Shown: positions 8,062 through 18,432 of the stretch, piece by piece | Layout: each line of letters opens with the position of its first letter | Position numbering within the stretch: the stretch's first letter is position 1 | Source: Deinococcus taeanensis | GTDB taxonomy: Bacteria; Deinococcota; Deinococci; Deinococcales; Deinococcaceae | Direction of reading: 5' to 3' | Assembly: GCF_020229735.1 (NCBI RefSeq) | Contig: NZ_CP083459.1 | Coordinates: 62,001-126,000 of the forward strand | Length of the DNA stretch: 64,000 nt | Made by a program: the position numbers and the translations under genes | The notes under the pieces: generated by a model | Told to the model about the DNA's origin: nothing | Database searches by the model: none | The model's input: the letters and a program-made list of their open reading frames with translations, nothing else

Positions 8062-8096
8062 GTACGGAATGTACATTCTGTACGATTTTAAGTCAA
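8062..8096 (-). promoter_or_regulatory. parAB promoter and overlapping palindromic operator
   Basis: On the minus strand, TTGACT (8091-8096) and TACATT (8068-8073) are separated by exactly 17 bp. Transcription would start about five bases before the parA ATG, a near-leaderless mRNA; no Shine-Dalgarno sequence is present. A 22-bp palindrome (8062-8083, three GTAC units, one mismatch) covers the -10 box and start site. This is ideal for autorepression, perhaps by the Phd/YefM-like part of ParA. Confidence 0.7.
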
Positions 8097-8101
8097 ACAG
8101 C

Positions 8102-8391
8102 ACTTGAATCCCTGGCCGTGCGAGAGCGCCTGGAACCTGCACGCTAACCGTACTGCCTAAGGACGTAGGCGCAGGCATGACAGGCGCATTAAGGCAAGTT
8201 CTGGTCATTCTCAGACGAAGCAGGGTTGTCAGCGCGACGTGGTGAGCAGACCCCAGGCAGTATTCTGAACCCTGATATAACAACCGCTTCACGCTAATGG
8301 ACATGCTCACTGTTAATCCGGCACCGTTAATCCGGTTGCGACATTCTGCCTGTCCGGTCTCCCCAGCGCAGCGAGCGGGCGTTATGCAAGA
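8102..8391. other. intergenic, no gene seen
   Basis: This is the region upstream of parA up to the IS4-family insertion. The decamer GTTAATCCGG occurs twice within 30 bases around 8313-8336. No replication initiator gene or convincing iteron array is present. Confidence 0.4.
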
Positions 8392-8400
8392 GGCTGCACC

Positions 8401-9542
8401 CTCAGTACCCGACAGTTTCTGTAGGGGTTGAAAAACCGCGAGTGACACGCGAGAACAGTGTGCGTCTCCCGATATCCTGGCCAAACTGACCCGCTGCTTC
8501 ACCGCGCACTTTCCGGAGTTCCGCAAGAACCAGGTGGAGCTGCTGTCGCTGATGGTGCTCGCGCTGCTTCAGGCCAAAGATGTCCGGCACGCTGAACTCG
8601 CGGCGCGCTTCTCTGGACGCGCGCAGACCAACTCGGTGATTCGCCGCGTGGAGCGCTTTTTTGATCGCCATCCACTGTGTCCCGCCGATGTAGCCCATGT
8701 CGTCTTGGCGCTGCTCCCACAGACGCGGCCTCGCGAGTTCATCATCGACCGTACGAACTGGAAATACGGTCAGACGGACGTGAACGTCCTGATGCTGGCG
8801 GTCATGTGGCGCGGTGTGGCGGTCCCCTTGCTGTACGCGCTGCTGCCCCACGGGGGCAGCAGCGATACGGCGGTGCGACACATCCTGATGGATGACGCGC
8901 TGTGCCTGCTCAGGGCGTCGCAGCTTCGCGTGTTGTACACCGATCGTGAAGTTATCGGGCACGACTGGATCCAGGAGTTGGCGCAATAGGGCATTCCGAT
9001 CTGTGTGCGCTTGCGACGCGACAGCCCAATGGACGAGTGGTCTGCTCAGGACTGGCTGGGCCGTCTGCAGACCGGCAGTGCCGGTCTGCTGGTCGAGCAC
9101 GTCGAGGTCTACGGGCAGCCGATGAACGTCGTGTTGACGTTCACGCCGGACGGAGACGCCCTGATCATTGCCAGCAACACCGGCGCCGTGACCGCCATTC
9201 AGGCGCAGTATCGTCATCGCTTCCGGGTCGAGTGCCTGTTCCGAGCGCTCAAAAGCAAAGGGTTCAAATTGGAGAGCACGCCTATGACGCTCCACGATCA
9301 CGTGGAGCGCCTCCTGTGCTTGCTGACCCTAACCGACGTCTGGTGCGTGCTGGTGGGCATCCCCGAGATCTGCCCGAACAAACAGCATGGTCGCCGGGCC
9401 TGGAGCGTCGTGACGCTGGGCTTACGGGCCCTGGTTCGCGCCATCAGCCGGAAGGTTGATCACGAAGAGGTGCCCCTCCTACGACTGATTGACCTGTTCA
9501 TGCCGTCCAAGACGCACAGCTGAGAAACTGTCGGGTACTGAG
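8401..9542 (+). mobile_element. IS4-family insertion sequence (defective transposase)
   Basis: The 1142-bp element has perfect 20-bp terminal inverted repeats: CTCAGTACCCGACAGTTTCT at 8401-8420 and its reverse complement at 9523-9542. It is flanked by a 9-bp target duplication, GGCTGCACC, at 8392-8400 and 9543-9551. The perfect ends and intact duplication indicate a recent insertion even though the transposase frame contains a stop codon. Its ends resemble those of the second IS4-family element at 12051-13223 (CTCAG..CCCTGACAG). Confidence 0.93.
8442..9523 (+). pseudogene. IS4-family transposase with internal amber stop
   Basis: Both halves (8534-8989 and 9005-9523) are in one frame, separated only by TAG at 8987-8989 (ELAQ-stop-GIPICVRLRRD). 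The DDE catalytic residues are all present: Asp in FIIDRTNWKYG, Asp in LYTDREVIG, and the Y-(2)-R-(3)-E-(6)-K signature in YRHRFRVECLFRALKSKG. The reading frame continues upstream of the first GTG (8534) as DILAKLTRCFTAHFPEF, which family members usually contain, but no start codon precedes it in frame. A GTG at 8442 lies in another frame, so a one-base deletion near 8470 is also possible. The protein is probably inactive unless the stop is suppressed. Confidence 0.85.
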
Positions 9543-9667
9543 GGCTGCACCACGGCAGGTGGGCGGCATAAGGTTTCAAACGCACTTGTTGGCTTGCAGT
9601 AAGGCATTGTCTGTAAGTGAGGTTTGCACACAGCCCATGTGGTCAAGTGCCCGCTAGGGAGAGCATC

Positions 9668-9862
9668 ATGACAATCGCCGGGTCCGGTAGGCAACCGCCT
9701 TTTTTGCTGTCTCCCTTGACACTCTTAGCCGCGCTCAGCGCAGCCTGCGGCATGTTCGCGAGAACTGCCAGCGTCACCCCCTGGGTGGATCTCGCTGATT
9801 GTGCTCGTCAGAATCAGTCCTATCAACCTGAGACAGAGCATTCTGAGCAGCGAAAACCGTAG
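9668..9862 (+). CDS. Possible small lipoprotein
   Basis: This 64-residue open frame follows GGGAGAG eight bases upstream of its ATG. The N-terminus (MTIAGSGRQPPFLLSPLTLL) leads into AALSAAC, which resembles a lipobox, followed by about 35 polar residues. Nothing in it is recognisable by family. It lies between the IS4 element and the TPR gene in an otherwise empty stretch, so it could be spurious. Confidence 0.3.
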   Translation: MTIAGSGRQPPFLLSPLTLLAALSAACGMFARTASVTPWVDLADCARQNQSYQPETEHSEQRKP

Positions 9863-10005
9863 CCTGGGCAAGAATGTATTGTCTCATTGAAGTCGGTGAT
9901 GATGCGTCTATATGGCAAGCGCCCTGCAGTGGCAAAGGCGTGCCAGGGTTGAGCAGGGGAGAGTCCCAATGAGTGACTCTCACAGCTCTGGGCAACCCGA
10001 TGGAC

Positions 10006-11769
10006 TTACTCGGCCAGGCTGATATGCTGGCCCGCTAAACGAGAGGCTCGGTAGAACTGTTCGTGGGCTGCGTCCAACAGCAGGCGTGCGCCCTGTACGA
10101 AACCGCGTGCGCACACACCAGCGGCCAGCTGATCCTGATGGTCAAGGCCACGCTGCGCTGCGCGATCTAGAAAACGCTGAAGAACCTGCCGTGCGCCCGG
10201 GCCGTGAGTGTCAGGGAAGATCACCAGAAGTTTGTATCGTTCGAACTGGGCAATGGTGTCGGTGTCTCGCACGCACTCCCGCAGGATCTGCGTCATGGCT
10301 TGCATATCACCCACACCATCTTCACTCAGGTCCTGGATGAATCCGAGCACCGCCACGGTGAGGTGCGATTTGGTCCGCAGGCACCGCTTGAAGTCCCGTT
10401 CAAGCTGCTCCATGCCGTAAGCCAGGGACTTTGCACCACCCTTCTCGCTCTCTCCGCTGGTCTCCTCCTGCTGTGCTGTGACTGTGCGCGCGGCGGCCGC
10501 CCGCTGACGCTCGGTCCGCTCCCAGAAGTACCGTTCTACGCTGTGGCGAACCTCTCCTAACGCCAATTCCAGTCGGTGCGATTCTGTCAGCTGCTCAAGC
10601 TGTAATTCAACCAGCCGCTTGTATTGCTCGACGGCAAGGGCGTGATCGGCCTGGACTTCCGCGAGGCGCGCCCACAGACGTTGCTGCTCAACACGGGGTA
10701 AGGAGTGTGCGCTGTCAACGTCGCTCAAGTCAGTCAGCGCCTGACGGGCGGCCGGTGGGTTGCCTTGGCTGAGATGCAGTTCAGCGAGCTGCAGCAGCAC
10801 CTGTCCCTTCAGCTGAGGAGTGTCATTGAGGGTCTGCATCGCCAGACACCGCTTGAGGGTAGTCTCTGCGGCTGCTGGGTTCTGTAAGAGAGCGTGGGCT
10901 TCGGCTGTCAGGGCAAGGGCACGGATCTCGTTCGCTGGATCCTGCTGTTCCTCGGCGAGCTCGGAAGCGCGGTTCAGGAACGGCAGGGCACGCTGCGCCT
11001 GATCCTGCCGCATAAACACTTCCCCCAGGCCTGTCAGGGCCTGCATATGACAGCGCTGGTCGGCCCGGATCGACTCGCGCGCCGCCGCATGGTAAGAAAC
11101 CCGGGCCTCGTCGAGCTGACCAGCGCGGTGTTGGGCCAGGGCCAGGGCCAGCAGGAGGCCTGCGTGGCGTGGATCAGCTGGCGTCTCCGTGCCAAGGTGA
11201 AGGGCACGTGTCACTGCCGCAGCGGCTTCCGTGGGGCGGCCGAGACTGAGCAACATGGCACTGATCTGCGCCAGAAGCTGTTCTTCTACGGCAGGCATAT
11301 CTGAAACCCTGGCCACTTCGGCCGCGCACTGTAGTGCTCTCAGCTCTTCAGCAGGTTGACCAGCAAGCAGTTGCGCTTCACGTTGAAGGGCACGCATTTC
11401 TCCCTCTGCGTCCATCGCTGTCTGGTAGTGATGGGCCGCGGACCGGGCGTATGCGACCGCCTCGCTGCCTGTCAGGGCGGCGGCCAGCGCCTCTTCAGCC
11501 TGAGCGAGTTCCGCTGGATCATGGTGAACAGCCGCTTGATCGCGCCTGAGCAGTAGGTCGTCAAGGGCAGGATCAGGAGAACTGGCTGGTGGAGGCTGAC
11601 GACTGTCCTCCAGAGGCTCTCCTTGTGCTGATCTGGCCAAGTTCGTCATATCCGGAAGTTCCTCATTCACTGCTGGTGCGCTCCTTATGCTCAGGCCAAA
11701 AGGGCGTGAAAGGCGGTGTCTGGTGGAGAAGGCTGGCCACTGGATCTGTCGAACCTGAGCATAAGGCAT
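10006..11769 (-). CDS. TPR protein with C-terminal degenerate GGDEF-like domain
   Basis: The 587-residue protein starts at MPYAQVRQIQ, chosen because GAGGAGGG lies five bases upstream; a later ATG (11649) has a weaker site. Residues about 60-400 are alanine/leucine-rich helical repeats of TPR type (for example ALTGLGEVFMRQDQAQRALP and the QGNPPAARQAL repeat). A charged helix (about 400-460) links to a C-terminal region with LERDFKRCLRTKSHLTVAVL, RECVRDTDTIAQFERYKLLV and FLDRAAQRGL. This follows the order of a diguanylate cyclase domain, but the GGDEF signature is replaced by FERYKL, so catalysis is not expected. It may bind partners or nucleotide, or be a decayed cyclase. There are no transmembrane segments. 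TPR assignment is firm; the GGDEF reading is an inference from the pattern. Confidence 0.85.
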   Translation of the reverse strand: MPYAQVRQIQWPAFSTRHRLSRPFGLSIRSAPAVNEELPDMTNLARSAQGEPLEDSRQPPPASSPDPALDDLLLRRDQAAVHHDPAELAQAEEALAAALTGSEAVAYARSAAHHYQTAMDAEGEMRALQREAQLLAGQPAEELRALQCAAEVARVSDMPAVEEQLLAQISAMLLSLGRPTEAAAAVTRALHLGTETPADPRHAGLLLALALAQHRAGQLDEARVSYHAAARESIRADQRCHMQALTGLGEVFMRQDQAQRALPFLNRASELAEEQQDPANEIRALALTAEAHALLQNPAAAETTLKRCLAMQTLNDTPQLKGQVLLQLAELHLSQGNPPAARQALTDLSDVDSAHSLPRVEQQRLWARLAEVQADHALAVEQYKRLVELQLEQLTESHRLELALGEVRHSVERYFWERTERQRAAAARTVTAQQEETSGESEKGGAKSLAYGMEQLERDFKRCLRTKSHLTVAVLGFIQDLSEDGVGDMQAMTQILRECVRDTDTIAQFERYKLLVIFPDTHGPGARQVLQRFLDRAAQRGLDHQDQLAAGVCARGFVQGARLLLDAAHEQFYRASRLAGQHISLAE

Positions 11770-11883
11770 AGGCCCTCCTCGCTGAATTGATAGAGAAGCT
11801 TTGGATCGAACGTGAAGTGATCATCCCTTTTGAATGAAGAGTTCCCTAAACACGCTGAGAGAACTTTGGAAAGGAAACGCTGA

Positions 11884-12050
11884 GTGACAGTTGGACGCCC
11901 GTCAAAAGGACGTTCCGCCAGTGTTGCCGTAGCTCACGACAATTGGGAGAATCCAGGCGACCGGCAGGCCCGCAAAGAGCAAAAAATTGCGGCCTCTCAA
12001 CCCACCAGATCAGAAATTAAAGCCTCCGTTCAGATTCGAGCCTCTGGTGG
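11884..12050 (+). pseudogene. Short open frame interrupted near its 3' end by an IS4 element
   Basis: A GTG at 11884 with AAAGGA seven bases upstream opens a frame ([20 protein letters not shown] onward) that runs into the IS at 12051. Removing the element and one copy of the 9-bp duplication restores a stop a few codons later, giving about 60 residues. No family was recognised. It is divergent from the TPR gene. It could be a small gene or chance. Confidence 0.25.
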
Positions 12051-13223
<1,173 letters not shown>

Positions 13224-13273
13224 CTCTGGTGGCCCCCTGACACTCTAGTCCAGCGTCCAGCTCACTTTGACTA

Positions 13274-14347
13274 CTGATCGTTGCGTAAGTGTGGAGCATC
13301 TCTGTGTGACCGTGCCTCTCTGGCGACCCAGCCGCCTCACCCGTCGTCAATTGGAAGAACGACGCCTCGCCGCTCAACCTGTGCTGAACGACCCCAGTCG
13401 CACGACCCGCGACTGGGCGCACCAGTGTGGGGTCGCGGCAACTACCATCCGTGCCTGGCGTGCCCGGCTCAGACGGAACGGCGAGGACGCGCTGCGCGCG
13501 TCCCGCGCCACCGGCCGGGCGCGAGAAGCTCACGGCCGCACAGCAGGACGAGATCGGCGTGATGCTTGATGGTGATGCCCGATCACACGGCTTCGAGACC
13601 AGCGGGTGGAGCACACCCAACATTCGGCACGTCATCGGTGTGACGTACGGCGTCTGGCTCGATGGCGCGCACCTGTCGCGAAAACTGAAACGCTGGGGGT
13701 TCTCGTATCAGCGGCCCGCCGTGCGGGCCATGGAGCGCAATGAAGATGACAGTGCCACCTGGGTGCGCGTCCACCAGGACGCGCTGGGAAAAAAAAGTCC
13801 GTGAAGGGGCCACGCTCGTGTTCCTGGACGAGAGCGGCTTCAGCCTGAAGACGACGAAGGTTCGCACGTGAGGGCGCTGCGGCCAGACCCCCATCATCCC
13901 GACCAAACTTCGCTGGGACCACCTGTCCGTGATCGGCGCCATCACCACGGGAGGACAGTTTCTGCATCACACGCACCGCGGCGCGGTGCGGTCAGCGCAG
14001 ATCGTCGACTTTCTTGGGCATGTCTTGCGCCACGTGGCCGGTGAAGTCGTGGTGGTGCTGGACCGGGCGATGATCCACCGGTCAAAAGCCGTTCAGGCGT
14101 TCGTGCTCCTGCACGAATGCCTGTCGCTGGTCTATCTCCCACCTTATGCGCCGGAACTGAATCCGATGGAATTGATCTAGGCGGATCTTAAGCGAAACGT
14201 GGTGGGGAACTTCTGCGCGATGTCGGTGGGCGAGTTGAAGAAGCGGCTATCGATAGGCTGGCAGCGCATTCGGCGCAAAGGGTTGCCGCTCGCCTTCATC
14301 CGGGGCACGCCCTTCACCGCGTCGTTACTGATTTAAGCAGGAATCAG
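13274..14347 (+). mobile_element. IS630-family insertion sequence (decayed)
   Basis: The 1074-bp element is bounded by TA dinucleotides at 13272-13273 and 14348-14349, the target duplication expected for IS630. Its terminal repeats are imperfect: CTGATCGTTGCGTAAG on the left and CTGATTCCTGCTTAAA as the reverse of the right end. It lies only 40 bp from the right duplication of the neighbouring IS4 element. The transposase gene is broken. Confidence 0.88.
13291..14336 (+). pseudogene. IS630-family transposase, multiply disrupted
   Basis: Reading requires three frames. Frame one carries the helix-turn-helix region (TTRDWAHQCGVAATTIRAWR). A shift near 13520 leads to REKLTAAQQDEIGVMLDGDA and onward. 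A second shift at a run of eight A residues (13789-13796) leads to VFLDESGFSLKTTKVRT. In the last frame a TGA (13869-13871) and a TAG (14178-14180) each stand where family members have Trp. The DDE residues are recognisable: LDESGF, LDRAMIHRSK and YAPELNPME. The A-run could be a remnant of programmed frameshifting known in IS630 elements, but the other lesions make this copy dead. Confidence 0.88.
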
Positions 14348-14609
14348 TAATTGTCAGGCTCTTCCATTGGGAAGCGTTCCGTGGCTGGACCACACGATGC
14401 CACGTGGCTCGGAACGAAAACATGGACGGCACGTGACAGCCTATCCGACAGAAGGCACTGGACAGCAAACTACTGGAAGAAGAAAACCTCCTGATGCACG
14501 GGTGTTTTGGGACTGCCCCCTGGGCACAGGTGGATCTTGAAAATCTCCTCATTTTCAGTGAGATCTGCCGTGTACAGTTCTCCACGCTCATACGCGTTAG
14601 CCTACAGGG

Positions 14610-14846
14610 GTGTTGAAAGACGATATGGCCATCCACGCCGGCATTCCAGAAAAAGCAGTTAAAGCTGCCCTACTCAAAATCCGGGAGAACGAGACGTACG
14701 CGGGCGTTACCTGGGACCTCGGCAAAACCCGGTCAGGCCGGCCCATCAAGATTTACTTCGAGGCCGAGACAATGACGGAAATTCACGCCGTTAAGAAGCA
14801 GCTTGAGCAGGTCCTGGACGAAGCTGGCTTCGACCTGTACCCCTGA
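14610..14846 (+). CDS. Hypothetical protein, 78 residues
   Basis: Start GTG 14610 is chosen because TAGCCT (14598-14603) ends six bases before it, the leaderless arrangement. An ATG five codons on (14625) has no ribosome site. The sequence is MLKDDMAIHAGIPEKAVKAA at the N-terminus, then a helix rich in Lys/Glu, and a C-terminal half with GRPIKIYFEAETMTEIHAVK that alternates strand and helix like a small alpha/beta fold. It has no signal peptide or cysteines. It stands alone beside the IS630 remnant. No family was recognised. Confidence 0.6.
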   Translation: MLKDDMAIHAGIPEKAVKAALLKIRENETYAGVTWDLGKTRSGRPIKIYFEAETMTEIHAVKKQLEQVLDEAGFDLYP

Positions 14847-16119
14847 ACCCAGGGTGGGTTTCTCACAGCCGGGGATCAAGGGCTCCTGACCGGCACCCTG
14901 ACCGTAGAAGGGAGCGGCTTTTCCGCGGTCATTCTGTCTTTGGGTGTAGCGCCTGGGGATTTCGATCGGCACTTTGACCGCCGTGCGTTCGCTGCACCCT
15001 GCAGATACGGGACGAACCTCATCCGGAGACGGTGTGGCCCAGACTGAACCGCATGGGTTGTTATGGGCCTCACTCGCTTTGGCGCAGGCTGTGATTGCCA
15101 CCAACGCGAGCTGGGTGCCCACGGTCGGTGGCGGCTGGGCCCGTGCTCAAGCGTTTGGCTGGCTCTGCACGTCCAGGGCGGTTGGGCAGATCTTGTGGGT
15201 TCCGGCCCTCCCTGACTTCACCCCACCTGCCGGTCACGACATTGCTGGGACGTGGTCGTCTGAATTGTGCGGGGCCTTTTTCCCCGGCTCTCAGACCATA
15301 GGTCCAGCGGGCGCTGTCGCGCTGACAGAACGCCTTTGCCTGACTTTGAAGACAGGCCGTGAAACCCCTCATTGGTGGAGGGGAGTCTTCAAGGCTGGTT
15401 GAGCAGCGCGTCTGTCTGGGGCAACTGCACAAGGTGCAAGTGTCGTCGTCAGGGTAGCTCACAGGGTTGCCTTATTGTCAGCGCCATGCCAGCGGGTCCG
15501 TCAACATGCGCCGGCCGTCAGGTGCAGCAGGCGCAGCTCAGGGTGCACGCCAGCAGGGGCGCGGGAAGGGTCAAGCACTACGGCTCCGGCTCCTCCTGCC
15601 AGTGTGTCGTTCGCCAGGGCCTGAAGCATGGATGGCCCTGGACAGGCTCTTTCGGCCATGTGAGCTGAGTGACGCCACGCCTGCCAGTTGCTCGTACCGG
15701 TACAGAGTTATAAGCGCTATCTCAGACCTCAGTGCTGACGCGCTCCCCAGCTTCACGCGGCGGTCCAGGTCAAAATGATGATCAGTCATCACCAAAGCCA
15801 GCTGGGTTCGGCGGCCCAGCCAGGCTGAAAGGCCATTATGATCACTGCGTCCAGCCTTCCCGCAGGAGAGAGCCACAGCCGGCCGGACCTGCTCGGCGCG
15901 AAGTGCTCCCTTGCAAGCAGAAGGCCTGGCAGACCATCACCGTCTACTCGTCGAAGGGCGCGGAGATGGGAACAGGCGGCGGGGCCTTCCGTCACTGTGG
16001 TGGTCTCAACTCTGCCGTACCGGAGCGGAGACAGCGGCTGACACCTAAGGCTGCGGCCAATGAGACTGGGGACGGGGAAGAGGTTATAGGCTTGCCCAAC
16101 CTGACACCTGAGGTGAATG
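14847..16119. other. intergenic, no gene recognised
   Basis: About 1.27 kb with only short overlapping frames on both strands and no recognisable protein. It may contain degraded sequence next to the insertion-element cluster. No repeat or RNA gene was identified. Confidence 0.4.
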
Positions 16120-16150
16120 AAAGCGGCCTCTATTGATAAGAGGCCGCTTT
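16120..16150 (-). terminator. Rho-independent-like terminator
   Basis: A perfect 12-bp stem (AAAGCGGCCTCT with AGAGGCCGCTTT) and 7-base loop. TTTTATT follows on the plus strand and TTTC on the minus strand, so it can act in both directions. It lies 44 bases beyond the stop of the minus-strand gene at 16194-16421. Confidence 0.75.
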
Positions 16151-16193
16151 TATTCACAGTGCTTCTGGTTTAGGGCGAAAAGAAAGGTGCCCT

Positions 16194-16421
16194 TCAAATT
16201 GCCATAAGCGATGTTGAAGCGGTTTTTTTTTCCATAAGCGTACCGAACATGACACCATGCTGCGTGATGACCTGAACTTCAGAATGGCCCTTCATTTCGA
16301 AATCTTTCCGCAGGGCAGAAATATCAGATTCCAGGGTGCCTTTAGGCAGCGTCTTGCCTTCAGGGAAAATTGTCAATCGCTTATTGGGCTGAACATGGTA
16401 TCTACCTTCAAGGATCAACAT
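16194..16421 (-). CDS. Hypothetical protein, 75 residues
   Basis: A small basic cytoplasmic protein beginning MLILEGRYHVQPNKRLTIFP and ending in KKTASTSLMAI. It is less GC-rich than its surroundings, which hints at acquisition. On the minus strand TAGAAT (16427-16432) ends five bases before the ATG, giving a leaderless start; AAGGG directly abuts the ATG. A strong stem-loop terminator lies just downstream. The sequence suggests a mixed beta/alpha fold (MFGTLMEKK). No family was recognised, but the promoter-ORF-terminator layout supports a real gene. Confidence 0.6.
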   Translation of the reverse strand: MLILEGRYHVQPNKRLTIFPEGKTLPKGTLESDISALRKDFEMKGHSEVQVITQHGVMFGTLMEKKTASTSLMAI

Positions 16422-16678
16422 CCCTTATTCTACCACACACTGATATTGAATTGGCGTAGTTTCTTGACTGCTCTGAGATGTCTGTGATCACCCGAAGCGT
16501 GTGTGCCTCCGGACCAACCAGCAGGCCCTCCTGCGCTGCAGGCTGCGGCACTGGAGCTACTCTGGCGCTCGGCACGGCCCTCTCGCGTCTGCCCGGGCAC
16601 GACCTGAAGGCTGCCTGACGCGGCAGGTAAAGGAAGCAGATATGACGCCTGTCCCCTTGTCATGTCAGTGTTTTTACA

Positions 16679-17872
16679 GTGAATGCTTCTGTCTTTCTTC
16701 CCCGGTACCGCCGTTCACGCCTTCCCTGGGCCCTCGTCGTCCTAGGGCTTCTGAGCGCCGGTCTCCTGCGCACCGGGTGGCACTTTGCTGACGCCCTCGT
16801 GTGGGCCCCCTCGGTCCGCCGCCGCGTGCCGCGCACCCGCGCCCGTGAAGTTCAGCAGGACGGCCGTCCGCTGCTGCGGCTGACGCGCAACTCGGCCACC
16901 ACGCGTCCTGGCGTGCTGGGTCTGGAGTGGGACGGTCACGCCGGAACGCGGCTGTTCGCTCAACTCGGCCCTGTCCTGACCCGGACCCGCCGGACCGTGA
17001 CCCGCGCCGTGATGTGGCAGGACGCAGCTGTCTCGACTGGTCAGGCCGTGCGGCCCAGTACGGTTGGCCTGGGTACTCCCGCTTCCCGTGGCCTGTCGTA
17101 CCAGGAGGTGCTGGTGCCTGCGGAACACGGTCCGATGCCTGCCTGGCTGGTGCCTGGGGGTGCAGCCGGTCAGTCGAGCGGGACTGACTGGGTCATTGTG
17201 ACTCACGGGTACAAGGGGCTGCGGCAGGACGCGCTGCGCATTCTGCCCACTTTTGCCCGCATGGGCCTCTCGAGTCTGACCATCACGTACCGGAACGCGC
17301 ACGGTGCGCCCCGCACTGAGCAGGGCGTCTACCGCCTGAGTGCAGATGAATGGCAGGATCTGGAAGCGGCGGTACGGTACGCCCAGGAGCACGGCGCGCG
17401 GCGGCTGCTGCTGATGGGTTTCAGCATGGGGGGAGGCATCACCCTGGCGTTCTTGCGCTACAGCGCCCTGGCCCCCCTGATTCGCGGGGCGATCCTGGAT
17501 TCCCCGCCCCTGGAGTGGCGGTCGTTGATCCGGCACTACGCACGGCGTTACGGTCTGCAGCCGCTCGCAGGGCTGGTGGAATGGTTGACTGTCATTAAAA
17601 GTGGGCAGGATTTTGACGCGATTGATCACCACAGTGTGATGCAGAGCTTCACCACCCCGATGCTCCTGTTTCACGGAAGTGCCGACCGGACAGTCCCAGT
17701 GGCTCACGCCGAGCGCCTGGCGAACGCCCGGCCGGATCTGGTGGAGTACCACCGCGTTGAAGGGGCGGAGCACATCCGCCCGTGGAACGTCGATCCTGAA
17801 CGGTATGAGGCGGCCCTGACGAGTTTCGTGCGTCGTGTGCTGGCGGAAAGCAGCGGTGAGGCTACAGGCTGA
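16679..17872 (+). CDS. Membrane-anchored alpha/beta hydrolase
   Basis: This 397-residue protein has a probable N-terminal anchor (WALVVLGLLSAGLL, about 17-30) and a C-terminal alpha/beta-hydrolase domain from about residue 130. The oxyanion region is VIVTHGYKGLR, the nucleophile elbow GFSMGGG has Ser249, the acid is Asp336 (HGSADRTVP) and the base His365 (EGAEHIRPW): a complete triad. The enzyme likely acts as an esterase or peptidase-like hydrolase outside or at the membrane; the substrate is unknown. The start is GTG 16679; no ribosome site is evident and no upstream alternative was found. It resembles the YqkD/BEM46-like group of bacterial hydrolases. Confidence 0.9.
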   Translation: MNASVFLPRYRRSRLPWALVVLGLLSAGLLRTGWHFADALVWAPSVRRRVPRTRAREVQQDGRPLLRLTRNSATTRPGVLGLEWDGHAGTRLFAQLGPVLTRTRRTVTRAVMWQDAAVSTGQAVRPSTVGLGTPASRGLSYQEVLVPAEHGPMPAWLVPGGAAGQSSGTDWVIVTHGYKGLRQDALRILPTFARMGLSSLTITYRNAHGAPRTEQGVYRLSADEWQDLEAAVRYAQEHGARRLLLMGFSMGGGITLAFLRYSALAPLIRGAILDSPPLEWRSLIRHYARRYGLQPLAGLVEWLTVIKSGQDFDAIDHHSVMQSFTTPMLLFHGSADRTVPVAHAERLANARPDLVEYHRVEGAEHIRPWNVDPERYEAALTSFVRRVLAESSGEATG

Positions 17873-18006
17873 CAGGTGCGGCCCGGCAGGGGAGAGTGGG
17901 CGCAGGGTGCCACCCTTGCCATGGCGCGTGAGCTAAAGAATCCATGGAGAGTGTGTCAAGACTGACAGGGTAGTACAGGGCTGTGGCAGGTGCCATGCTA
18001 CGCGGC

Positions 18007-18264
18007 ATGACACCCCTGACCCAGAAAGCGTTCCTCGTGCTGCTGCTTGCCGCCGCGCCCCTGCCCGCCCTGGCGCAGGACACCAGCACCGATACCAAGA
18101 CGACTGACACGACCACCACGACGGCCACGGAGCAGGACAACGACGGCATGGACTGGGGCTGGCTGGGCCTGCTGGGCCTTGCCGGGCTCGCTGGCCTGCG
18201 CCGTCGTGAACCCACTGTTGTGAATACCAGCACCACCCGCACGAACAGCAGCAACGTCCGCTGA
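18007..18264 (+). CDS. Small exported protein with WG-rich C-terminal anchor
   Basis: The 85-residue product starts at MTPLTQKAFLVLLLAAAPLP with a clear Sec signal peptide cleaved after ALA-Q. A threonine/aspartate-rich stretch of about 30 residues follows, then WGWLGLLGLAGLAGLRRR. This Trp-Gly-rich hydrophobic helix followed by an arginine cluster has the layout of the C-terminal sorting/anchor segments called WGxxGxxG-CTERM. Twelve polar residues end the protein. An upstream GTG (17983) with TAGTAC six bases before it is an alternative start. The product is probably displayed at the cell envelope; function unknown. Confidence 0.7.
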   Translation: MTPLTQKAFLVLLLAAAPLPALAQDTSTDTKTTDTTTTTATEQDNDGMDWGWLGLLGLAGLAGLRRREPTVVNTSTTRTNSSNVR

Positions 18265-18432
18265 GTGGAGCGGTTTCGCAGGCGGCCCATAGGGCTGCCT
18301 GTTGTGCTGTTGCGAACTCTCTGGGGACCGGCCTCATGTGGAGTGAGCACCAGCATAGATGCGCATGCTCCTGACAGGGATGCGAAAAACTGGACAGAGG
18401 ATAGCTGGGCGCAAGTTCTAGCATGCGGGGTC

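Noticed and set aside
8313..8336. Repeated decamer GTTAATCCGG as plasmid iterons
   Set aside because: Only two copies, no replication initiator gene in the window and no AT-rich unwinding region next to it.
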